Assembly (NCBI RefSeq): GCF_027587195.1
Contig: NZ_JAPDDP010000021.1
Span: forward strand, 42,957-106,956
Length of the DNA stretch: 64,000 nucleotides
Source of the DNA: Solirubrobacter phytolaccae
Lineage (GTDB): Bacteria; Actinomycetota; Thermoleophilia; Solirubrobacterales; Solirubrobacteraceae
Direction: 5' to 3'
The notes beneath the pieces are model-generated. The model saw only the letters and a list, made by a program, of their open reading frames with translations. It searched no databases and was not told the DNA's origin. The position numbers and the translations under genes are program-made. Numbering within the stretch: the first letter of the stretch is position 1; each line of letters opens with the position of its first letter. Shown in pieces: positions 25,289 to 37,526 of this stretch.

Positions 25289-26111
25289 CCCGCGGGCGGC
25301 GCTGGCAGCGCTCGCACACGTAGGTCCCGCGCCCCGCCACCCGCAGCTTGCGCACCGTGCTCCCGCAGTTCGGGCACGGCTCGCCCTCACGGGTGTGCAC
25401 GAGCATCTTGTCCTGGAAGGTCCCGCTGACGCCGTACGGGTCGCGGAAGTCGTCGATCGTGGCGCCCTTGGACTCGAGCCCCAGCATCAGAGCTTCCACG
25501 ACGCCGTCGCGGATCGCCGCGCACTGGGCGCGGGTGAGCGTGTTCGCCGGCCGCAGCGGATGCACCCGCGCGCGGAACAACGCCTCGTCGGCGTAGATGT
25601 TCCCGACACCGGCCACGCGCTTCTGGTCGAGCAGGAACGCCTTCACCGGCGCGCGCGACGTCTTCGCCAGCGCGTGCAGATGGTCCGCCGTGAACAGGCG
25701 CTCCAGCGGCTCCACCCCGAGCCGGGCGTCGAAGAACGCCGCCAGCGCCTCCGGGCCGAGCGCGAGCTCGCCGGTGCCGAATCGCCGCGGATCGTCGAAG
25801 ACCAGCACCTGGTCGCCGAGCTCGAACCGCACGCGCGGGTGTCGCGAGAGCGGCTCGGGATTCAGCAGCAACGTCCCGGTCATCCGCAGGTGCATGAGCA
25901 GGAAGACGTCGTCCTCGAGCTCCCACACCAGGTACTTGCCGCGCCGGCCGAGCTTCTCCACGCGCCGGCCCTGGACCGCGGCCTCCAGCTCAGCGGGAGC
26001 GAGCGGCCGCGACCAGCGCTCGTCGAGCACCTCCACCGTCTCCAGCACGCGCCCTTCCACGTGGGGCGCCAGATGGCCGCGGATCGTCTCGACTTCGGGG
26101 AGCTCGGGCAT
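25281..26111 (-). CDS. mutM: Formamidopyrimidine-DNA glycosylase
   Basis: A 276-residue Fpg. MPELPEVETI provides the catalytic Pro2 and Glu3, GRRGKYLVWEL the Lys of the beta-hairpin, LMHLRMTGTL the conserved H-L-R-M-T-G block, VAGVGNIYADEALFRARVHP the H2TH motif, and a C-terminal zinc finger CPNCGSTVRKLRVAGRGTYVCERC. It removes 8-oxoguanine and formamidopyrimidines and cuts the strand. Followed 14 bases upstream by the lipoprotein gene in the same direction. Confidence 0.97.
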   Translation of the reverse strand: MPELPEVETIRGHLAPHVEGRVLETVEVLDERWSRPLAPAELEAAVQGRRVEKLGRRGKYLVWELEDDVFLLMHLRMTGTLLLNPEPLSRHPRVRFELGDQVLVFDDPRRFGTGELALGPEALAAFFDARLGVEPLERLFTADHLHALAKTSRAPVKAFLLDQKRVAGVGNIYADEALFRARVHPLRPANTLTRAQCAAIRDGVVEALMLGLESKGATIDDFRDPYGVSGTFQDKMLVHTREGEPCPNCGSTVRKLRVAGRGTYVCERCQRRPRVK

Positions 26112-26125
26112 ATCGCCCGAGCAGA

Positions 26126-27448
26126 CTAGAACGGGCTCTTGGTGCGGGCGTAGGCCTCGACCTCGGCCTCCACCTGGCTCAGCGACTTCTTGAGCACCTT
26201 CTTGAAGACCTTGTTGGTCAGCGCGCGCCCCGGCTTGCCCTTGATCTTCTCGTTGTTGAACGCCGCGTGCAGGCGCAGCAGCGCGCCCTGCCCGTACTTG
26301 TTGGCGATCGCGTAGGCCGCCGCCGCCGAGTACGAGTACGCGAACGAGATCGAGATCGAGGACATGCGGTTCATCGAGTTGGGCTTGGCGAGCCGCGACA
26401 GGGACAGCGCCCGCTCGGCCGGCTTCTGCTTGGACGAGTCCCGCAGCACGCCGCCGCTGAGCAACGCGCCCGCGTCCGACGCACGGTTCGTGTCACCTGA
26501 GGCGTACATCGCGGTGCCCTCGGACAGCCACACCGGGACCCGGCCGCCGGTGCGCTTGACGAGCGCGACGTGGGCGAGCTCATGGGCGATCACGCGCTGA
26601 CGGGCCTTCGGCGGACGGTTGCCGTACGAGCGCCAGAGCACGAACACGCGGTTGCCGCTGACCTCGGAGACCTTGCGGGCCGGACCGTCGGTCGACACCT
26701 GCGCCTCGGCGATCGCGACCACCGCGCTCAGCGTCTTGTAGTCCTTCGTCAGCGCCTTCGTGTCGTTGCTGTTGCGGTTGACGATCACCAGCACGCGGTC
26801 GGGCAGCTTGACGCCCTTCAGGCCGCGGCGCATGGTGGTGCGGCCCTTCTCGAGGTCGCGCATCAGCTTGCCGACCTTCATGGTCGCCGGCGCGAGCGCG
26901 AGGAAGTGCTTGCTCGTCCGCGCCTTGTAGCGCGTGTGCTCCCAGGGCGCGAGCGTGCCCGACGACGGGCGGTCCTTCGCGACCTTCCAGCCGTCTTCGG
27001 TCTTCTCGACCGACATGCGGGAGGTCTTCCAGTACCACTCGCCGACGCCGTCGAACCGGTAGGCCATGTGGACGCGCAGCGTGCCCTTGTCCCCGTCGAT
27101 CTCGGTGCCGCCGGCCTCGATCTTGACGTCGTTGAGCGGCAGCAGCTTCGCCGCCGAGATCGCGCGCTTGTCCTTGGCGACCTGCGCGCCGGTCGACGTC
27201 TTCAGGAACGCGGCCTCGTCGCCCGTGTGGATCGCGTAGGCGCGCTCCGTGAGCATCTTGTTGAGCAGCTCGGAGTCGCTGGGCGGCTTGGCGGCGGCGG
27301 GCTTGCGCTTGTTCTCGCCGGACGCCTTGTTCGACGTCTGCTTGGCCGGCTGCATGGAGGCGGTCTCGCCGTCGCCTCCGCAGGCCGCGATCAGGAGCGT
27401 CGTGGCGGCCACTGCCGCCAAGCGCGAAGTGTCAAGCAGTGAACGCAC
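26126..27448 (-). CDS. Lipoprotein with HEXXH peptidase domain
   Basis: A 440-residue lipoprotein. From GTG 27448 the N terminus is a short signal ending in the lipobox LIAACGGD, so it is probably lipid-anchored outside the membrane. A Ser/Lys-rich linker is followed by an NTF2-like region (about residues 55-170; AYAIHTGDEAAFL) and then a gluzincin-type peptidase (about 200-430) with VIAHELAHVALVKR and, 20 residues on, VPVWLSEGTAMYAS, the expected third ligand. A TTG at 27490 could add 14 residues. Substrate unknown. Confidence 0.85.
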   Translation of the reverse strand: MRSLLDTSRLAAVAATTLLIAACGGDGETASMQPAKQTSNKASGENKRKPAAAKPPSDSELLNKMLTERAYAIHTGDEAAFLKTSTGAQVAKDKRAISAAKLLPLNDVKIEAGGTEIDGDKGTLRVHMAYRFDGVGEWYWKTSRMSVEKTEDGWKVAKDRPSSGTLAPWEHTRYKARTSKHFLALAPATMKVGKLMRDLEKGRTTMRRGLKGVKLPDRVLVIVNRNSNDTKALTKDYKTLSAVVAIAEAQVSTDGPARKVSEVSGNRVFVLWRSYGNRPPKARQRVIAHELAHVALVKRTGGRVPVWLSEGTAMYASGDTNRASDAGALLSGGVLRDSSKQKPAERALSLSRLAKPNSMNRMSSISISFAYSYSAAAAYAIANKYGQGALLRLHAAFNNEKIKGKPGRALTNKVFKKVLKKSLSQVEAEVEAYARTKSPF

Positions 27449-27509
27449 GGTGAGTGAGTTCCCGAGTCTTCGCGAGTTCAGACGCGACAACGGACGCGAG
27501 TTCGGTGGT

Positions 27510-28661
27510 TTAGACGAACGGGGTGCCCGGAAGCGGCGCGTCCCGGCCCGTCAGCCACTTCAGCACCGATGCGCCGACGTCAGCAAACGGACCATCGTGG
27601 CGCTTGCCGCCGTTCCTGGTGAAGCGGGCGAGCAGCGGCACGTGCTCGCGGGTGTGGTCGGTCCCGGGGGTCGTGGGATCGCACCCGTGGTCGGCGGTGA
27701 TGATCAGCAGGTCACGCTCCGGGTCCAGCCGCGGCAGCCACGCCCCGACCTCGGCGTCGATCGCCTGCAGCGCGCGGTGATAGCCGGGCACGTCGTTGCG
27801 GTGGCCATAGACCTGGTCGGTCTCGACGAGGTTGGTGAACACGAACCCACCGTCGAGCGTGTCGATCAGCTCGGCCGTCACCGTCATCGCCGCGGCGTTG
27901 GTCGCGCCCTTGTGCTGGACGTCGACGCCGACGCTGTCGAACACCTGCCCGATCTTCCCGACGGTGTGCACCGTCTGCCCCGCGGACTGGAGCTCCTGCA
28001 TGTAGGACCGACCGGGCGGCGGGAGCGCGAGGTCCTTGCGGCCGTCCGTGCGCTCGAAGGCGCCGGGCTCGCCCCGGAACGGCCGCGCGATCACCCGGCC
28101 GACGGCGTGCTCGCCGGTCATGATCTCGCGCGCCGCCGCGCAAGCCGCGTACAGCTCGGCGGGTGGGACCTCGTCCACGTGCGCCGCGATCTGCAGGACC
28201 GAGTCCGCGGACGTGTAGACGATCAGGTCACCGCTGGCGAGGTGGCGCTCGCCGAAGTCCTCGATCACGCCCGTCCCGCTGTAGGGCCGGTTGCAGAGCA
28301 CCCCACGCCCGGTCGCGTCACGGATCTGGTCGATGATCTCCGGCGGGAAGCCGTCCGGGTAGGTGCGCAGCGGCTTCGGGGTGACGACGCCCATCAGCTC
28401 CCAGTGACCGGTGATCGTGTCCTTGCCCGGCCCGAGCGGGTGCAGGCGGCCGTGGAGCACGGGGTTCGGTGACGGGGTCACGCCGACGAGCGGCAGGATG
28501 TCACCGAGACCGAGCCCCTGCAGGGCCGGCAGGTCGAGGCCTCCGGCGGCCTCCGAGAGGTGCTGGAGGGTGTTCGTCCCCTCGTCGCCGTAGTCCCCGG
28601 CGTCGGGGAGCGCCCCGGCGCCGCACGCGTCGATCACGATGACGAAGGCCCGTTTGTTCAC
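27510..28661 (-). CDS. deoB: Phosphopentomutase
   Basis: A 383-residue alkaline-phosphatase-superfamily enzyme that interconverts ribose/deoxyribose 1- and 5-phosphates in nucleoside salvage. Metal and acceptor motifs: VIDACGAGALPDAGDYGDEGTNTLQH (the Thr of GTNT is phosphorylated), DTITGHWELMG, LIITADHGCDPTTPG and HTREHVPLL. GTG at 28661 is chosen: MNKRAFVIVIDACG. It lies 17 bases downstream of xerD, as in other Gram-positive genomes where deoB follows xerD. Confidence 0.96.
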   Translation of the reverse strand: MNKRAFVIVIDACGAGALPDAGDYGDEGTNTLQHLSEAAGGLDLPALQGLGLGDILPLVGVTPSPNPVLHGRLHPLGPGKDTITGHWELMGVVTPKPLRTYPDGFPPEIIDQIRDATGRGVLCNRPYSGTGVIEDFGERHLASGDLIVYTSADSVLQIAAHVDEVPPAELYAACAAAREIMTGEHAVGRVIARPFRGEPGAFERTDGRKDLALPPPGRSYMQELQSAGQTVHTVGKIGQVFDSVGVDVQHKGATNAAAMTVTAELIDTLDGGFVFTNLVETDQVYGHRNDVPGYHRALQAIDAEVGAWLPRLDPERDLLIITADHGCDPTTPGTDHTREHVPLLARFTRNGGKRHDGPFADVGASVLKWLTGRDAPLPGTPFV

Positions 28662-28678
28662 GGGCAGCAGTTTGCCAG

Positions 28679-29629
28679 TCAGCGCATCTTGGCCCGCGGG
28701 TGGGCGTCGAAGTAGACGTCCTTCAGGCGGTCCGCGGAGAGGTGCGTGTAGAGCTGCGTGGTGGCGATGTCGGCGTGCCCGAGCATCTCCTGCAGGCTGC
28801 GCAGGTCGCAGCCGCCCGCGAGCAGGTGCGTCGCGAACGTGTGACGCAGCGTGTGCGGGCTCATCTTGTCCGCGAGCCCGGCCGTGGCCGCGTGCCGCTG
28901 GACGATCTTGTAGAGCCCTTGGCGGGTGAGGCCGCTGCCGCGGTGGTTGACGAACAGCCGCGACTCGAGCCGGTCGCCGACGAGCCGTCCGCGCCCCTTG
29001 CCCAGGTACGCGTTGACCGCGCGCGTGGCCGCGGAGCCGACGGGCACGATCCGCTCCTTGGAGCCCTTGCCGCGGGCGCGCAGGATGCCGATCTCGAGGT
29101 CGAGGTCCTGCATATCCAGGTCGATCGCCTCCGACGCGCGCAGGCCGCACGCGTACATCAGCTCCAGCAGCGCGCGGTCGCGCAGCGCGGGCGGCTCGGT
29201 ACCGCGGGGCTGCTCGAGCAGCTTGGCGACCTCGTCGCGGCTGAGCACGTGCGGGAGCCGGCGACTCTGCTTGGGCGCGCGAAGGTTCGCGGTCGGGTCG
29301 GCCTCGATCAGGCTCTGGCGACGCAGGTGCCGGTAGAACGAGCGCAGGCAGGCGACCTTGCGCTGCAGCGTGGCCGGCGCGACGGGCGGCTTCTCGCCAT
29401 CCCCGGCGGCGAGGCTGGACACAAAGCCCGCCAGGTCCGAGTGGGTGACGATCAGCGCGTCGCGCCCGTGCAGGTAGACGCCGAACTGCAGCAGGTCGGA
29501 ACGGTAGGCCTCGAGCGTGTTGCGCGAGAGCCCGCGCTCGAACTCGAGGTAGGCGAGGAAGTCGAGCACCAGGTGCTCGAACGGTTGCGTGTCGGTAGGC
29601 GTGGCAAGGGGAGCGTCGGCGACGGCCAT
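28679..29629 (-). CDS. xerD: Site-specific tyrosine recombinase XerD
   Basis: A 316-residue tyrosine recombinase. N-terminal core-binding domain about residues 15-105 (FLAYLEFERGLSRNTLEAYRSDL). Catalytic residues: Arg in YACGLRASEAIDL, Lys in RARGKGSKERIVPV, H-x-x-R in SPHTLRHTFATHLLAGG, His in LGHADIATTQLYTH, whose Tyr is the nucleophile. ATG at 29629 follows GGGAG. Synteny (nudix, pyrG upstream; deoB downstream) supports chromosome-dimer resolution rather than a phage integrase. Confidence 0.93.
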   Translation of the reverse strand: MAVADAPLATPTDTQPFEHLVLDFLAYLEFERGLSRNTLEAYRSDLLQFGVYLHGRDALIVTHSDLAGFVSSLAAGDGEKPPVAPATLQRKVACLRSFYRHLRRQSLIEADPTANLRAPKQSRRLPHVLSRDEVAKLLEQPRGTEPPALRDRALLELMYACGLRASEAIDLDMQDLDLEIGILRARGKGSKERIVPVGSAATRAVNAYLGKGRGRLVGDRLESRLFVNHRGSGLTRQGLYKIVQRHAATAGLADKMSPHTLRHTFATHLLAGGCDLRSLQEMLGHADIATTQLYTHLSADRLKDVYFDAHPRAKMR

Positions 29630-29673
29630 CGCTCCCGGTTTCGGGGCGTCGTCGGCGACCCCTCCCGCTGCAA

Positions 29674-30209
29674 TCAGCGTCCCAGGCGGTCCCTGAGACG
29701 GAAGAGCGCGATGAGCGTCTTGGAGTCCTTGTTCGTGGCCAGCACGTCGTCCAGGTCGCTCAGCGGGCGGATCTCGACGTCGATGCGCTCGTCCTCCTCG
29801 ACCTCCGGGCGCTCGTCCACGTCGCTGATCCCCTGCGCGAGGAAGAGGTGGATCTCCTCGTTCGTGAAGCCGGGCGTGGTGAAGAACGAGCCGAGCGACG
29901 CCCACTCCGACGCCTGCTTGCCGATCTCTTCCGCGAGCTCGCGCTTGGCGGACTCCAGCGGGTCCTCACCTTCGACGTCGAGCTTGCCGGCGACGATCTC
30001 CAGCAGGTCCGGGATGCCGACCGCCTCGCGCGGCTGGCGGACGAACCACAGCTGGTCGCCGTCGAGCACGACCACGCCCACCGCACCGGGGTGCGTGACG
30101 TTCTCGCGCTTGACCTCGCTCCCGTCCTCGTGGCGGAACGTGCCGCGTTCGACGTCGAAGAACTTGCCCTCGAAGATCTTCTCGGTGGCGATTCGCTCGA
30201 AGTTTGAGC

Positions 30210-30213
<4 letters not shown>
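29674..30213 (-). CDS. NUDIX hydrolase, ADP-ribose pyrophosphatase type
   Basis: A 179-residue protein with a complete Nudix box GKLDVEGEDPLESAKRELAEEIG (about residues 76-98) and upstream PGAVGVVVLDG and FVRQPREAVG, typical of ADP-ribose pyrophosphatases. It likely splits ADP-ribose to AMP and ribose 5-phosphate, which fits the neighbouring phosphopentomutase. The ATG overlaps the stop of the M20 peptidase (ATGA). Confidence 0.92.
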
Positions 30214-33046
<2,833 letters not shown>

Positions 33047-34708
33047 TCATGCGGCTTTGAGCAGCTCTTTCGCGTGTCGGCGGGCCGCCACGTCCTCGCT
33101 GTCGGCACCGAGCATGCGGACGAGCTCGCCCACCACCTCGGCCTTGCGCAACTCCGTGACCGTCGTGCGAGCGGTCTCGCCCGACGTGTCCTTGACGATC
33201 GTGAAGTGGCGGTCCGCCAGCGACGCGATCTGCGGCAGGTGCGTGATGCAGAGCACCTGACGGCCGGCCGCCAGCTCACGCAGCTGCTCACCCACGGCGC
33301 GCGCGGTGACACCGCCGATGCCGGCGTCCACCTCGTCGAACACGAGCGTGGCCGGGCCGGCCTCCGCCGCGGCGCCCATCAGCGCGAGCATCACGCGCGA
33401 GAGCTCGCCGCCGGACGCGATCTCGCGCAGCGGCCCGGCGGGCACGCCGGGGTTCGGGGCGATCAGGAAGTCCACCTCGTCCGCGCCACTGGGCGCGTAC
33501 GCGCGCGGTGACAGCGACGCCGTGAACTCCGCACCCTCCATCGCCAGCGCGCCAAGCCGCTCACGCACGGCCTCGGCCAGCGCGACACCGGCCGCCTCGC
33601 GTGCCGCGCTCAGCGCGAGGCCACGCTTCTCCAGCTCGGCCCGGACCGTCGCGAGCTCGGTCTCGACCTCTTCGATCGCCTCCTCGGCGCCCACGAGCTC
33701 GTCGCGCCGCGTGCGGCACTCCTCGGCGTAGGTGAGCACCGCCTCGATCGTGCCACCGTGCTTGCGCTTGAGGCGCTCGAGCAGCGCCATCCGCTCCTCG
33801 ACCTCGTCCAGGCGCCCGGGCGCGGCCTCGACGCCCTCCGCGTAGCGGTGCAGGTCGTGCAGCAGGTCCTCGGCCTCGATCGCGAGCGCACGCACCCGGG
33901 CGCCGAGCGCGTCCAGCTCGTCGTCGACGCCCGCGGCGCCGTCCATCGCCTGGGCGGCCGCTGCAAGCGCCAGTGCCGCTCCGCCCCCGCCCTCGTCGTC
34001 CCCGCCGAGAGCGCCCGAGCCGATGGCCGCGGCGCCCCGGAGCGCCTCGACGTGCCGCAGGCGGCCGCGCTCGGCCTCGAGCGCCGCCTCCTCGTCCGCG
34101 GTCGGCTCCGCACGTTCGATCTCCCCGAGCTCCCACTCGAGCAGGTCCAGCTCGCGGTCGCGCGCACCCGCGCGCTCCTGCAGCAGCAGCTTGCGCTCGC
34201 TGAGGACCCGCTCACGCGCGTACGTCTCGCGGTAAGCGTCGCGCCGATCCGCCTGCTCGGCGCCGGCGAAGCCGTCCAGGATCTCCAGCTGGGCCGAGTG
34301 CAGCATCAGCTTGCGGCTCTCGTGCTGGCCGTAGAACGACAGCAGCGCCGTCCCCGCTTCGCGCAGGTCGGCCGCGGTGGCGCTCCGGCCGCCGAGGTAC
34401 GCGCGCGTGCGGCCTTCCGCGCTCACGCGCCGTGCCAGGACGAGCTCTTCCGCGTCCTCGGCGATCCGGTCGCCGAGCAGCACGCGCAACTCGTCAGGCA
34501 GCGAGAAGATCCCCTCCACGTACGCCTCGGCGGCGCCGGGGCGCACGATGCCCGAGCGGGGCTTGCCGCCGAGCAGCAGATCCAGCGCGTGCGCGAGCAC
34601 GGTCTTGCCCGCGCCCGTCTCCCCCGTGAGCACGTTCAACCCCGGACCGAGGCGCAGCTCGGCCCGTTCGATCAGGAGGAGGTTCTCGACGCGGAGTTCG
34701 TGGAGCAC
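33047..34708 (-). CDS. recN: DNA repair protein RecN
   Basis: A 553-residue SMC-like ATPase. Walker A is GLNVLTGETGAGKTVLAHALDLLLGG; the signature is REIASGGELSRVMLALM; Walker B is TLVFDEVDAGIGG; between lie long coiled coils (about residues 150-400, with a short Gly/Ala-rich break). It acts early in double-strand break repair by tethering DNA ends. GTG at 34708 gives MLHELRVENLLLIERAEL. A LexA-type box sits 28 bases upstream. Confidence 0.96.
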   Translation of the reverse strand: MLHELRVENLLLIERAELRLGPGLNVLTGETGAGKTVLAHALDLLLGGKPRSGIVRPGAAEAYVEGIFSLPDELRVLLGDRIAEDAEELVLARRVSAEGRTRAYLGGRSATAADLREAGTALLSFYGQHESRKLMLHSAQLEILDGFAGAEQADRRDAYRETYARERVLSERKLLLQERAGARDRELDLLEWELGEIERAEPTADEEAALEAERGRLRHVEALRGAAAIGSGALGGDDEGGGGAALALAAAAQAMDGAAGVDDELDALGARVRALAIEAEDLLHDLHRYAEGVEAAPGRLDEVEERMALLERLKRKHGGTIEAVLTYAEECRTRRDELVGAEEAIEEVETELATVRAELEKRGLALSAAREAAGVALAEAVRERLGALAMEGAEFTASLSPRAYAPSGADEVDFLIAPNPGVPAGPLREIASGGELSRVMLALMGAAAEAGPATLVFDEVDAGIGGVTARAVGEQLRELAAGRQVLCITHLPQIASLADRHFTIVKDTSGETARTTVTELRKAEVVGELVRMLGADSEDVAARRHAKELLKAA

Positions 34709-34736
34709 GCTGAGGGTGTACCAGCGGCGCTGGACG

Positions 34737-34748
34737 GAACGTGTGTTC
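34737..34748. promoter_or_regulatory. Predicted LexA (SOS) box of recN
   Basis: GAACGTGTGTTC matches the Gram-positive SOS consensus CGAACRNRYGTTYG at every core position; the flanks are G and T instead of C and G. It lies 28 bases upstream of the recN start. recN is an SOS gene in most bacteria. An additional 8-bp dyad (34748-34755 with 34771-34778) lies further upstream. Confidence 0.72.
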
Positions 34749-34842
34749 TGTGCCGGAATTGGTGCAGAATCGGCACAGTTCTCCGCAGACACGTTGCAAT
34801 TTCTCGGCCATGCTGCCGGCCATGGGATTCGTCCTGATCTGG

Positions 34843-35688
34843 CTAGCGCGCAAGGCGGCCGAAACGCTCACGCAGGCGGTGGTAGAACGACGCGCCCGGA
34901 AGCTGCGCGAGCGTGCCGTGCATGAGCCCGAAGGCGACGTGGATGTCCTCGCCGGGCTGCAGCTCGAGCGTGGGGCGCCCGTCCACGTGCACCTCGACGG
35001 GCTCCTCGCGAGAGGCGTTGTTGATCGTGAGCTCGTCGCCGGGGGCGACGACGAGCGCGCGGGCCGTCAGCGAGTGCGGCGCGATGAACGAGACGACGAA
35101 TCCCTCCACGCCCCACGCGAGCACCGGGCCGCCGTTGGCGAGGTTGTAGCCCGTGGAGCCCTGCGGCGTGGCGACGACCAAGCCGTCGCAGCGGACCCGG
35201 CCGATCTCCTCTCCGGCGAGTGCGTAGGCGAGGTCCGCCACGCGCAGGCCCGCCTTGCGGTGCACGGAGATGTCGTTGAGGGCGCTCCAGGTGCCGTCCG
35301 GGCGGCCGACCGAGATCGTCGGCAGCTCGATCGTCTCGTACTCGCCCGAGAACGCGCGCTCGAAGTCGTCCGCGAGGCCGTCAGGGTCGATCGTGGCGAG
35401 GAAGCCGACCTCGCCGTAGTTGACGGCGAAGACCGGGACGCCGGTGCCGGCGTAGCGGCGCAGGGCGGTGAGGATCGTGCCGTCACCGCCGAGGACGATG
35501 CAGAGGTCGATGTCGTCGCCCGGGTCGTCGACGATCTCGATGAAGGGGGCGACCTCGATCTTGTGCTTGGCCGCTTCGTCGTGGGTCAGGCGGAGCGTCA
35601 CGCGCCGCCGGCGGGCGATCTCGAGCAGCAGGTCGACGGCGGCGTGGGTGTCGCCGGGGCGGCGGTGGGTGAAGACCGCGGCGGTCAC
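34843..35688 (-). CDS. nadK: NAD kinase
   Basis: A 281-residue ATP-NAD kinase. The GGDG motif is CIVLGGDGTILTALRRYAG (about residues 55-75), then VNYGEVGFLA, the NAD-site loop ALNDISVHRKAG, and DGLVVATPQGSTGYNLANGGPVL. It makes NADP from NAD. GTG at 35688 overlaps the tlyA stop. The order tlyA-nadK-recN is conserved across Gram-positive bacteria. Confidence 0.96.
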   Translation of the reverse strand: MTAAVFTHRRPGDTHAAVDLLLEIARRRRVTLRLTHDEAAKHKIEVAPFIEIVDDPGDDIDLCIVLGGDGTILTALRRYAGTGVPVFAVNYGEVGFLATIDPDGLADDFERAFSGEYETIELPTISVGRPDGTWSALNDISVHRKAGLRVADLAYALAGEEIGRVRCDGLVVATPQGSTGYNLANGGPVLAWGVEGFVVSFIAPHSLTARALVVAPGDELTINNASREEPVEVHVDGRPTLELQPGEDIHVAFGLMHGTLAQLPGASFYHRLRERFGRLAR

Positions 35689-36455
35689 CAGGCGTCGACT
35701 TCCTCGACCGCACCCGGGCGCCCCGGCTCGGCCAGCCACAGGAACGTCTCCTTGTTCCCGGAGGGGCCGGCGAGGGCAGAGGGCGCGCTGCCCATGACGG
35801 CGACCTCGACGGAAGCCGCGACCGTGCGGACGGCTTCCCGGCGCAGTTCGAGGTCGCGGACCACGCCGCCCTTGCCGAGGCGCTCCTTGCCGACCTCGAA
35901 CTGGGGCTTGACCATCGCGAGGCAGTCGAACCTCGGCGCGGTGGTGCCGAGGACTGCGGGCAGCACCTTGGTCAGCGAGATGAACGAGACGTCGATGACG
36001 ACGAGGTCGGGCGCGTACGGGAGGTCGTCGGGCGTGATGGCGCGGGCGTTCGTGCGCTCGATCACCGTGACGCGTTCGTCCTCGCGGATGCGCCAGTCGA
36101 GTTCGCCGTACGCGACGTCGAGCGCGATGACGCGCGTGGTGCCGCGCTGGAGCAGGCAGTCGGTGAACCCGCCGGTGGAGGCGCCCACGTCGAGGGCGCT
36201 GCGGCCGGCGACGGCCAGGCCGAGTGTGTCGAGGGCGTTGGCGAGCTTGACGCCGCCGCGGGAGACGAACGGCGGCGGGCCGCTGACCTCGATCTCGACC
36301 TCGGGGTCCACGAGCTGGCCCGGTTTCTCGGCGCGGCGGCGGCCTGAGCCGAGATGCACATCACCGGCGATGACGGCGGCGGCTGCGCGGGTTCGCGATT
36401 CGAACAGGCCGCGTTCCGCGAGCAGGGAGTCCAGGCGGACACGAGGCACGGGCAC
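35685..36455 (-). CDS. tlyA: TlyA-type 16S/23S rRNA 2'-O-methyltransferase
   Basis: A 256-residue protein with an N-terminal S4 RNA-binding domain (RVRLDSLLAERGLFESRTRAAAAVIAGDV, in parts) and a FtsJ-like methyltransferase: SALDVGASTGGFTDCLLQRG for SAM binding, ALDVAYGELDW, LVVIDVSFISL and MVKPQFEVGKE. It methylates ribose in rRNA; in mycobacteria its loss gives capreomycin resistance. GTG at 36455 (a second in-frame GTG lies 2 codons later). Head of the tlyA-nadK-recN unit. Confidence 0.95.
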   Translation of the reverse strand: MPVPRVRLDSLLAERGLFESRTRAAAAVIAGDVHLGSGRRRAEKPGQLVDPEVEIEVSGPPPFVSRGGVKLANALDTLGLAVAGRSALDVGASTGGFTDCLLQRGTTRVIALDVAYGELDWRIREDERVTVIERTNARAITPDDLPYAPDLVVIDVSFISLTKVLPAVLGTTAPRFDCLAMVKPQFEVGKERLGKGGVVRDLELRREAVRTVAASVEVAVMGSAPSALAGPSGNKETFLWLAEPGRPGAVEEVDAW

Positions 36456-36500
36456 AAACGGTACTCAAGGCGGTCTCGCGGGCGGCCGATGGGTACTGAG

Positions 36501-37526
36501 ATGCGTTCCGTCCTCGCCGCTGTGGGTCTCGCCCTGCTCACATTCCCGGCCTCCGCCTCGGCGTACGAGCTCAACTACGAAGCGCCGTCCGCGTCGATCG
36601 CGCGGGGTGCGCCGCTGACGTTCGCCGTACGCACCGACGCGCCCGAGGGCAGCATCGTCGTGCGGGTGTCGGGCAATGACCACGTGGACGCCTCCGGCCT
36701 GCTGACCGGGCCCGAGGGCACCTGGCTGGATCAGCCCGCGACCCAGGCGCTCGCGGACCTGCAGGTCTGGAGCGTCCCGAACGCCTCGATCCTGCGGCAG
36801 CGGCCCGGACGGTACTTCTGGCAGGCGTACGTGACCGGCGAGAGCGTCACGACGGACGGCACGACCGGTGCGGGCACCACCGAGGGCGCCGCCGCGCCCG
36901 CCACCGCCCAGCCGATCGGGCCGGTGCAGCAGCTGACCGTGACGTTGCCGGCGACCGAGCGTGGACGCGGCTCGCTGTACCCCAAGTTCGGCAAGAAGGG
37001 CTCGCGGGGCTTCCTGCTGTCCACGGCGAACCTGCCGGCGACCGTGAGCGCGAACCGCTTCAAGACTTTGACGCGCAACACCGCGAAGCGCTGGGGCCTC
37101 AAGCCCGGGAAGACGACGAAGCTCGTGGCCGGCGTGCAGGACGGCCGCAGCGTGGCCGGGTTCTCCGCCGACGTGCCGAGCGGGACCCTGGGCGTCCAGA
37201 CGGACTACATGCGGAACGGGCAGGTGTTCGAGCAGGACCTGGCGCTCCGCGCCGGCGAGAACTGGGGCGCAGGCCCGGGCTACCCGGGGCTCGACGAAAT
37301 CGACCTCGAGAGCGTGCTCCTGCATGAGCTCGGCCACATGGCCGGCAACAAGAAGCACCGCTCGCGCTGCGCGAACTCGCCGCTCGACGAGGCCCTCGGT
37401 GCCGGCGAGTGGTGGCGCGGCGCGCGCGACAAGTGGTTCGGCGGCTGCTCGGCGACCGCGTCCGCGTCCGCGGCGTCGGCCCTGACCGCGAAGAAGCTCG
37501 CGCACCGAGTCATCACGGTGGACTGA
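36501..37526 (+). CDS. Secreted matrixin-like metalloprotease
   Basis: A 341-residue exported protein: signal peptide about residues 1-21 (ending ASASA), a beta-rich N-terminal domain (about 25-150), then a peptidase region with ESVLLHELGHMAGNKKHRSRC near residue 275. HELGHMAG-N-x-H is close to the metzincin form H-E-x-x-H-x-x-G-x-x-H, with a shifted third His. A cysteine pair (SRCANS and GGCSAT) may close the C terminus. ATG at 36501 is chosen; ATG at 36489 would add 4 residues. It stands between tlyA and dxs on the opposite strand. Confidence 0.8.
   Translation: MRSVLAAVGLALLTFPASASAYELNYEAPSASIARGAPLTFAVRTDAPEGSIVVRVSGNDHVDASGLLTGPEGTWLDQPATQALADLQVWSVPNASILRQRPGRYFWQAYVTGESVTTDGTTGAGTTEGAAAPATAQPIGPVQQLTVTLPATERGRGSLYPKFGKKGSRGFLLSTANLPATVSANRFKTLTRNTAKRWGLKPGKTTKLVAGVQDGRSVAGFSADVPSGTLGVQTDYMRNGQVFEQDLALRAGENWGAGPGYPGLDEIDLESVLLHELGHMAGNKKHRSRCANSPLDEALGAGEWWRGARDKWFGGCSATASASAASALTAKKLAHRVITVD

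Noticed and set aside
28679..29629. Phage or transposon integrase
   Set aside because: It is a tyrosine recombinase but sits in the conserved pyrG-nudix-xerD-deoB order with no phage genes or att repeats, so it is XerD.
36465..37505. Reverse frame opposite the matrixin-like protease
   Set aside because: The forward frame has a signal peptide and HELGH motif; the reverse product is Arg/Gly-rich with no features.
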